Positions 58,677 through 64,000 of a DNA stretch of 64,000 bases are shown piece by piece. The number at the start of each line of letters is the position of its first letter. Position 1 is the first letter of the stretch. The translations under genes were made by a program, and so were the position numbers. The notes under the pieces were generated by a model. It was not told the origin of the DNA and did not search any database. It saw only the letters and a program-made list of their open reading frames with translations. Source of the DNA: Thermoplasmatales archaeon (lineage in GTDB: Archaea > Thermoplasmatota > Thermoplasmata > Thermoplasmatales > Thermoplasmataceae); contig CP060531.1 of the NCBI GenBank assembly GCA_016806715.1, forward strand, positions 248,001 to 312,000. The letters run 5' to 3'.

Positions 58677-59861
58677 ATGAATAGAATGAGTTGGGTAGCT
58701 GATGAGATTTCACAACTGAAAGCCAGCGGGAGATATGTCCCAATACGTGTTTTGCAGAGCGCACAGGGAGCCTGGGTAAAGATTGACGGCGTCAGGAAAC
58801 TGAACATGTGCTCTAACAACTATCTTGGGCTGGCAAATCACCCGGAAACTGTTAAAAGCGCCATGGAAGCGCTCAAAAATTATGGAGTTGGTGCCGGAGC
58901 AGTCCGGTCTATAGCTGGAACTGATGATATTCACATCTCGCTGGAGAAGAAGATAGCTTCATTCAAGCATATGGAGGCGTCTGTGGTATTCCAGGGAGGG
59001 TTGCTGGCAAATACAGGCACTATCCCGGTAGTAGTGGGCAAGGACGATATAGTTTTCAGCGAGGAGCTGAACCATGCAAGCATTATTGACGGTGTAAGGT
59101 TGAGTTCTGCAAAGAGGGTTATGTACAAGCACATGGATATGGAAGACCTGAAAAAGCAGCTCAAGGAACACCGGGCAGAAGGTAAACGGGCGCTGATAAT
59201 AACGGATGGTGTATTCAGCATGGATGGCGATATTGCACCACTCCCTGAGATTGTTGATCTTGCGGACGAGTTTGATGCCATGTCTTACGTCGATGATGCA
59301 CACGGCGAAGGAGTTCTTGGAGATCATGGCAGAGGAATTGTGGATCATTTCAAGCTTTCAGACAGGATTGATGTTGAGATGGGAACCTTTTCCAAGGCCC
59401 TGGGAGCTGTTGGAGGTTTCTCCGCTGGATCGTCAGAGCTTGCAGACCTTATCAAGCAGAGATCCAGGCCATTCCTGTTCAGCAGCGCAATGAACCCGGC
59501 GGATGCCGCTGCGGTCCTGAAATCAATAGAGATTCTCGAGAGGGACGATACATTGCTTAAGAAACTCTGGAGCAATGCTGCATACCTGAAGAAGGGTCTG
59601 GGAGACCTTGGCTTCAATACGGGCACAAGCAAAACTCCAATAACTCCCGTAATTGTTGGAGACGAGAAGAAGACCCTCGATCTAAGCAGGCAGCTTTTTG
59701 AAAACGAGAACGTTTTCGCATCACCAATAGTATTTCCCACAGTGGCAAAGGGTACTGCAAGAATCAGACTGATGCCATCGGCAGTGCACAGCATGGATGA
59801 CCTGAACATCGCTATTGAGGCCTTCAAAAAGATAGGGACGAACCTGAAGATCATCGGGTGA
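58677..59861 (+). CDS. kbl: 2-amino-3-ketobutyrate coenzyme A ligase (394 aa)
   Basis: PLP-dependent alpha-oxoamine synthase: NNYLGLANHPETVKSAMEALKNYGVGAGAVRSIAGT (47-82), YVDDAHGEGVLGDHGRG (204-220), PLP-Lys240 in MGTFSKALGAVGGF. Splits 2-amino-3-ketobutyrate with CoA into glycine and acetyl-CoA. Paired with the divergent tdh gene; glycine can go on to GcvPA/PB. First gene of a run kbl-sfsA-cutA-nth. Confidence 0.95.
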   Translation: MNRMSWVADEISQLKASGRYVPIRVLQSAQGAWVKIDGVRKLNMCSNNYLGLANHPETVKSAMEALKNYGVGAGAVRSIAGTDDIHISLEKKIASFKHMEASVVFQGGLLANTGTIPVVVGKDDIVFSEELNHASIIDGVRLSSAKRVMYKHMDMEDLKKQLKEHRAEGKRALIITDGVFSMDGDIAPLPEIVDLADEFDAMSYVDDAHGEGVLGDHGRGIVDHFKLSDRIDVEMGTFSKALGAVGGFSAGSSELADLIKQRSRPFLFSSAMNPADAAAVLKSIEILERDDTLLKKLWSNAAYLKKGLGDLGFNTGTSKTPITPVIVGDEKKTLDLSRQLFENENVFASPIVFPTVAKGTARIRLMPSAVHSMDDLNIAIEAFKKIGTNLKIIG

Positions 59862-59868
59862 TTCCTCC

Positions 59869-60573
59869 ATGGCGTTTACCGGACCCTTCGTACAGCGTGA
59901 CGTGGGATTTCCGGTATACACTTTCCCTGAGGACCTCTTTGAATGCAGGGTCATTGACAGGCCGAACCGGTTCATCGTAAACGTATCCTGCGGCAACCTG
60001 CAACTTGTATGTCATCTGCACGATCCCGGAAGGCTCAAGGAACTGATTTTTAAGGGGAACAGGGTGCTGGTAAGGCCAACAACCGGGAAGATGACTAAGT
60101 ATTCTATTACTGCAGCATGGGAGAACTCGAGGTGGATACTCACAGATACTCGCATACATTCCCAGATAGCCTCACTTTTCCTGGACAGTAAATCCAGGAG
60201 GGAAGTCGCAGTTGGGAGGAAGAGGATTGACTTCATGCATGAGAATCATTTCATAGAAGTCAAGGGGTGTACCCTCGTTGTCGGAGGCATTGCAAAGTTT
60301 CCAGATGCGCCGACCAGGCGAGGCAGGGAGCATCTTGATCTACTCGCTGATCTCGTTAAAACCGGACATGAAGCTACTGTGCTGATTCTGGTGATGAGGG
60401 ACGATGCAATATGTTTCGTGCCTAACGAAAGCACAGACCCGGATTTTACTCACTCTTTCTTCAACGCATTGAATGCTGGAGTGAAGCTTAAAATACTGAA
60501 ATTTGCGTTGAATCAAAATTCAGTCGTGTTCATGGGCGAGATCAATCTTTGCTCGGGGACGATGCAAATTTAA
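59869..60573 (+). CDS. sfsA: SfsA family protein (234 aa)
   Basis: SfsA/DNA-binding-nuclease-like protein: RVIDRPNRFIVNVSCGNLQLVCHLHDPGRLKEL, IHSQIASLFLD, GRKRIDFMHENHFIEVKGCTLV, FPDAPTRRGREHLDLLADL, VLILVMRDDAICFVPN. Contains a PD-(D/E)xK-like core (IDF...EVK). In E. coli linked to sugar fermentation regulation; molecular role not firmly known. 7 bases after kbl. Confidence 0.95.
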   Translation: MAFTGPFVQRDVGFPVYTFPEDLFECRVIDRPNRFIVNVSCGNLQLVCHLHDPGRLKELIFKGNRVLVRPTTGKMTKYSITAAWENSRWILTDTRIHSQIASLFLDSKSRREVAVGRKRIDFMHENHFIEVKGCTLVVGGIAKFPDAPTRRGREHLDLLADLVKTGHEATVLILVMRDDAICFVPNESTDPDFTHSFFNALNAGVKLKILKFALNQNSVVFMGEINLCSGTMQI

Positions 60574-60597
60574 TTATGCAGACAGCATGAAGTCTTC

Positions 60598-60915
60598 ATG
60601 GCTTCAATAATCCTGTCGACGGTCTCGAAGATGGAAGATGCAGAGAGGATAGCAGAAATATTGGTTACAGAACGACTGGCGGCATGTGTTAACATAATCG
60701 GCCCCATCAGCTCAGTCTACAGGTGGAAGGACAAGATCGAGAAAAGAACTGAATTAACACTATTGATAAAGACATCGAGGGAGAGGTCTAAGAGCGCGAT
60801 GTACAGGCTTACGGAGATCCACCCTTACGAAGTTCCCGAAGCAATTTCACTGGATACATCCGATGGAAGCTCAAAATACCTCAAATGGATCGAGGACAGC
60901 ACAGTAGTGCGGTAA
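60598..60915 (+). CDS. cutA: Divalent-ion tolerance protein CutA (105 aa)
   Basis: CutA1 ferredoxin-like trimer: VLSTVSKMEDAERIAEILVTERLAACVNIIGPISSVYRWKDKIEKRTELTLLIKTS and HPYEVPEAISL. Complete; copper-tolerance annotation is historical. Gap of 24 bases from sfsA and 4 bases to nth. Confidence 0.96.
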   Translation: MASIILSTVSKMEDAERIAEILVTERLAACVNIIGPISSVYRWKDKIEKRTELTLLIKTSRERSKSAMYRLTEIHPYEVPEAISLDTSDGSSKYLKWIEDSTVVR

Positions 60916-60919
60916 TACC

Positions 60920-61564
60920 ATGAGCAGGAAAGTTGTAGAGCGTAACATAATTGAGATATATCGCAGGATCAAGGAGCAGAGCCCTCCGCATCATTTTGAA
61001 TTCGTTGATCCTTTCTGGGTACTGATCACAACAATGCTCTCCCACAGGACAAAAGACGAGGTTACGGATGCGGCGTCCAGGTCACTTTACAACAGGTACA
61101 GGAATTCCAAGGGTCTTGCATCCGCCAGCTATGATGACGTAAGGAGCCTGATATCGAGGGTAGGATTTAGCAAAGTAAAGGCACAGAGGGTCATAGACGT
61201 TGCCGGAATAATCGAGGACAAATACGGCGGAAAAGTCCCGGGGGATATTGAAAAACTGGTCGAGTTGCCCGGAGTTGGAAGGAAGACAGCAAACGTTGTG
61301 CTGGCAGATTCATTCGGTATACCTGCCATAGCTGTCGATACCCATGTCCAGAGAATTGCTACCCGGCTTGGAGTGACAAAATCAAAGAACCCGGAGGATA
61401 CTGAACATATTCTGGAGAAGATAGTTCCAAGGGAATTGTGGCTTGGATTCAACCCCACCCTTGTAGAGTTTGGAAAAAAAATCTGTCGTCCCATAGGACC
61501 CAGGTGCACAATTTGCGGCATTTCCGAATTTTGTGATTATTATGTCAAGCAGAAAAAGCGATGA
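60920..61564 (+). CDS. nth: Endonuclease III (DNA glycosylase/AP lyase), 214 aa
   Basis: Helix-hairpin-helix-GPD glycosylase: LPGVGRKTANVVLADSFGIPAIAVDTHVQR with Lys122 and Asp140, and a [4Fe-4S] cluster C189-x6-C196-x2-C199-x5-C205. Removes oxidised pyrimidines and nicks the strand. Length standard. With nfo at 35282 it gives two base-excision-repair genes in the window. Confidence 0.97.
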   Translation: MSRKVVERNIIEIYRRIKEQSPPHHFEFVDPFWVLITTMLSHRTKDEVTDAASRSLYNRYRNSKGLASASYDDVRSLISRVGFSKVKAQRVIDVAGIIEDKYGGKVPGDIEKLVELPGVGRKTANVVLADSFGIPAIAVDTHVQRIATRLGVTKSKNPEDTEHILEKIVPRELWLGFNPTLVEFGKKICRPIGPRCTICGISEFCDYYVKQKKR

Positions 61565-61656
61565 AGTTTCATTGTACCCTGTATATTTATGGCAGCCGGG
61601 AATAAATTCAAGACTTTCCGAAAGCGACAAAAACCCGCAAGATTTTTAATATAGTT

Positions 61657-61676
61657 GTCTATCTGCACACATAGAC
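61657..61676. promoter_or_regulatory. Inverted repeat at the promoter of the geranylgeranyl reductase gene
   Basis: GTCTAT and ATAGAC arms with an 8-base spacer, directly downstream of a TATA-like ttttaatata (61644-61653) and 10 bases upstream of the ATG at 61687. Could be an operator at the transcription start. Confidence 0.4.
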
Positions 61677-61686
61677 GCTGATTTCT

Positions 61687-63126
61687 ATGAACGGTGATGA
61701 AAACTTTGATGTAGTGGTAGCTGGGGCGGGATTGTCCGGCAATCTTGCAGCGACGATGGCGGCCAGAGCTGGTCTGAATGTCCTTATGGTTGACAGAAAC
61801 CCCTCCGATGAAGTCGGAAAGAAAACTATCTGGGGTTGGACATGCGGTGATGCAGTCGCTGGGAGTCACATTGACTTCATTACAAAAAAGACAGGTGCAA
61901 CATTCGCCCATCCTGAACTGGACCGGAGGGTTGATGGAGTTTATGCACTTTCTCCCGATCTTGAGACAAAATTCATGTTTGACGGAGTGGGTTATACACT
62001 TGATCGTCCCGAGTTTGAAGCGAAGCTGCTCGGTATTTCATTGAAGAGCGGAGTGCACTACCTCCCGGAGTTTGAAGTGGAGGCACCTGTAATTGAAAAT
62101 AACTTTGTTACCGGTATAAAGGGAAGAAACAAGCTAAAAGAGACAAAGACGTTCACAGGCAAAGTTGTCATTGATTCACTGGGAGTATCGACCGTAATAA
62201 GACGCAAATTGCCTGAAAACCCATATGTGGACAGAACAGTTGACATAGACGATATTGAGTCGACTGGCAGGTATATCTATGAATTTGAACTTGACCACGA
62301 AGACCTGAAATATTATGATCCTGAAAATGCACTTATACACCTGAACAACGATCTTGCGCCAGGAGGATACGGGTGGGTCTTCCCAAAAAGTGGAAACCGT
62401 ATAAACATAGGTCTTGGCGTACAGAAGAGAAGCCTGGATATAAAGAACAAGAAAACAGGCAGGAATGATAACCTTCAAACCCTCATTGACAGATACGTGA
62501 AGTGGTGCACCGTTTTCAAGGATCTCAAGCTTTTCAACAAGAATAACAACGGGAAGGGCAACTGGTCCGTGGCTGTCAGAAGGCAGATGGAATCCCTCGT
62601 TTTTAATGGTTATATGGGTGCTGGAGACAGCATGGCGATGCCCAACCCAATCAGTGCCGGAGGAATAGGTCCAGCACTCATTTCCGGGGTACTTGCAGGT
62701 GAGAACGCAGTCAGGGCTATAGAAAACAACGACGTGAGCCTGAAAGGACTCTGGCAGTACAACGTAGACTATAACGAAGCATACGGCAAGAGGACGGCAG
62801 GGATGGAAGTCTTCAGGATATATCTCCAGTCATTGGACAATGATGTCCTTAATTATGGAATGAAGAACTTCCTGACAAGAAAAGAAGCCTCGGATATAAC
62901 GCTGGGACTCATACCCGAACTTAGCATGGCATCCAAATTTAAGATGGTCATGAAGGGAGCAAGGAACATTGGTGCATTCAGGAACCTTATATTCGCGGTC
63001 AAAAAGATGCAGAAAATGAACCAGATATACGACAATTACCCAAAAAATCCTGAAGATTTCATGAAATGGAGGCCTCTGGTTACCGAGGAGATTGAGGAAG
63101 CCAAGAAGCGATTTCCTCTCTCATGA
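61687..63126 (+). CDS. Geranylgeranyl reductase family flavoprotein (479 aa)
   Basis: FAD-dependent reductase that saturates geranylgeranyl chains of archaeal lipids. FAD motif VAGAGLSGNLAATMAARAGLNVLMVDRN (10-37), PS-type WGWTCGD, second FAD site GDSMAMPNPISAGGIGPALISGVLAGENA (about 313-340). Longer than the ~400-aa average because of an extra C-terminal helical region. Downstream is a 29-aa Cys peptide (ATGA overlap) and another family member, so this looks like a small lipid-saturation operon. Confidence 0.92.
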   Translation: MNGDENFDVVVAGAGLSGNLAATMAARAGLNVLMVDRNPSDEVGKKTIWGWTCGDAVAGSHIDFITKKTGATFAHPELDRRVDGVYALSPDLETKFMFDGVGYTLDRPEFEAKLLGISLKSGVHYLPEFEVEAPVIENNFVTGIKGRNKLKETKTFTGKVVIDSLGVSTVIRRKLPENPYVDRTVDIDDIESTGRYIYEFELDHEDLKYYDPENALIHLNNDLAPGGYGWVFPKSGNRINIGLGVQKRSLDIKNKKTGRNDNLQTLIDRYVKWCTVFKDLKLFNKNNNGKGNWSVAVRRQMESLVFNGYMGAGDSMAMPNPISAGGIGPALISGVLAGENAVRAIENNDVSLKGLWQYNVDYNEAYGKRTAGMEVFRIYLQSLDNDVLNYGMKNFLTRKEASDITLGLIPELSMASKFKMVMKGARNIGAFRNLIFAVKKMQKMNQIYDNYPKNPEDFMKWRPLVTEEIEEAKKRFPLS

Positions 63127-63212
63127 TGAACGGCGAATGCGCGTCAGCAACATGCAAAGGACGTAAACCGTGCCCTTACGGCCATCCGGGTCGTGACAAA
63201 TCTTCCGCTTGA
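63123..63212 (+). CDS. Cysteine-containing micro-ORF between two reductases (29 aa)
   Basis: ATG overlaps the TGA of the upstream reductase (ATGA, 63123-63126), a classical coupling signal. Protein MMNGECASATCKGRKPCPYG then HPGRDKSSA: three cysteines (C-x4-C-x5-C), a nearby His and Gly/Pro, consistent with a metal or Fe-S knuckle. Its stop overlaps the ribosome-binding site of the next gene. Too short for a firm gene call by composition, but position and cysteine pattern argue for reality. Confidence 0.55.
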   Translation: MMNGECASATCKGRKPCPYGHPGRDKSSA

Positions 63213-63223
63213 AGGTGTATTGG

Positions 63224-64000
63224 TTGTACGACGTAATTGTAATTGGCAGTGGACCGGCGGGATGTGCAGCATCAAAAAAGTGTGCTGAACTTGGCTTGAG
63301 AACCCTGATGGTGGATCGTAGGCTCGAGATAGGTGCACCGCTAAGGGACTTTGAGATCGTTTCACGAGACGGCCTGCAATCACTGGGAATTGATATAGAG
63401 AAGCACTGGCTGGACCTGTCATTCAGAAAAATACAGATAATTTTTGGGAACGTACGGTCAACTGTAATCCTTGACGATATGGAAATATGCAGCATTGAAG
63501 CTGATAAATTTGAAAAGCATATCGCAGCCCTCTCATCTCGTGCGGGTGCAGACATCATGATTAAGACAGAGGCAGTATCATTCGTTATGGAGAGGGGGAC
63601 GGTATCAGGAGTCAGGCTGCGATCAGGGAATGCCGAAAATGAGGAGAAATGCCGCATTGTCATATTCGCTGGTGGTGTCGATTCACCCATTCTTCACGGC
63701 ATTCCCGAACTAGTATATTCCGGAGATAGAGTGGTTGCCAGAACTTTACAGCGGAGGGTGGTGGCTGACTTCGGCAAGCTGGACTCAATTGACCTTTACC
63801 CAGGTGATAACCTGCGACACATATTTGCCGTTATTCCCAAGGGGGACAACCTGGCAAATGTAGTGCTTGTCTCCAGGGATGCCAGCATTGATGCAGTACG
63901 TTACATGAATGATTTTATGGATAATGTTCTGAAGCTGAAAAAATGGGGGAGCCTGCAGGATGTGTCTTCTGAAGTTCATAGCGGAAAAATCCCTCTGAAG
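63224..64000 (+). CDS. Geranylgeranyl reductase family protein, cut by window end (259 codons seen)
   Basis: FAD motif VIVIGSGPAGCAASKKCAELGLRTLMVDRR near the N-terminus and APLRDFEIVSRDGLQSLGI match the geranylgeranyl-reductase/flavin-monooxygenase group; about 259 codons are visible and the frame is open at 64000. TTG 63224 is chosen as start because gaaggtg lies 6 bases upstream; GTG 63215 is possible. Only distantly related to the reductase at 61687, so it may act on a different double bond or quinone. Confidence 0.85.
   Translation, partial: MYDVIVIGSGPAGCAASKKCAELGLRTLMVDRRLEIGAPLRDFEIVSRDGLQSLGIDIEKHWLDLSFRKIQIIFGNVRSTVILDDMEICSIEADKFEKHIAALSSRAGADIMIKTEAVSFVMERGTVSGVRLRSGNAENEEKCRIVIFAGGVDSPILHGIPELVYSGDRVVARTLQRRVVADFGKLDSIDLYPGDNLRHIFAVIPKGDNLANVVLVSRDASIDAVRYMNDFMDNVLKLKKWGSLQDVSSEVHSGKIPLK

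Noticed and set aside
1-64000. CRISPR arrays, rRNA genes, replication origin
   Set aside because: No regularly spaced short repeats, no rRNA-like sequence and no cluster of origin-box-like repeats were seen on reading through the window.

Overview
The window looks like chromosomal DNA of a thermoacidophilic archaeon of the order Thermoplasmatales. Evidence: an archaeal Sec61beta, an RPA/RPA-associated-protein gene pair, archaeal-type signal peptidase and glycyl-tRNA synthetase, two geranylgeranyl-reductase-family genes, a Tfx-family regulator, a Thermoplasma-type mevalonate-3-kinase, several leaderless-looking promoters with TATA-like boxes, and many MFS transporters. No rRNA genes and no CRISPR array are visible. 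Two tRNA genes (Glu-CTC and Thr-CGT, both minus strand) are present, and both carry integration debris at their 3' ends.

Layout. 1-3770: eroded integrative element(s) at tRNA-Glu, with two types of broken tyrosine recombinase, a 208-bp direct repeat ending in the tRNA 3' end, and a ~940-bp tandem duplication carrying two diverged small membrane proteins next to an identical 223-bp recombinase fragment. 3927-8894: Sec61beta, signal peptidase, mevalonate-3-kinase and the two glycine decarboxylase subunits. 8917-11202: a sulfur operon (DsrE-like, TusA, SQR-like flavoprotein, DUF1641). 11619-14688: replication operon (unknown protein, RPA, RPA-associated protein, two small coiled-coil proteins). 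14828-21894: three MFS transporters, one interrupted by an IS630-family element whose TA duplication can be read exactly. 21951-26335: tungstate/molybdate-type ABC transporter and a Tfx-family regulator, now separated by an IS5-family transposase. 27024-27743: aquaporin. 28653-34055: genomic island at tRNA-Thr, with three copies of the tRNA 3' end, two VapBC pairs, an ArsR-type regulator, short unknown genes and a disrupted acetyltransferase.

34089-46431: DUF1015, endonuclease IV, TrmB-type regulator, thioesterase, CoaBC, nitrilase-fold amidase, alpha/beta hydrolase, pyruvate phosphate dikinase, MFS, a small monooxygenase-fold protein and GlyRS. 46428-53200: CBS protein and a sufCBDSU iron-sulfur assembly operon, with a divergent SufR-like regulator carrying conserved cysteines. 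53391-64000: bacterial-type pantothenate kinase, MFS, B12-binding radical SAM enzyme, threonine dehydrogenase and KBL (threonine to glycine), SfsA, CutA, endonuclease III, and two geranylgeranyl-reductase-family genes separated by a 29-residue cysteine-containing ORF. The second reductase runs off the window end.

Functional threads: glycine metabolism (TDH, KBL, GcvPA/PB, GlyRS), coenzyme A synthesis (PanK, CoaBC), isoprenoid lipid synthesis (mevalonate-3-kinase, geranylgeranyl reductases, possibly the radical SAM enzyme), sulfur and Fe-S metabolism (SQR/TusA/DsrE and Suf). Several short genes (Sec61beta, a 40-aa acidic protein, a 29-aa Cys peptide, 71-, 49-, 38- and 37-aa ORFs) were found by reading the sequence directly. 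All functional calls are from reading translations and remembered family motifs; no database search was run.
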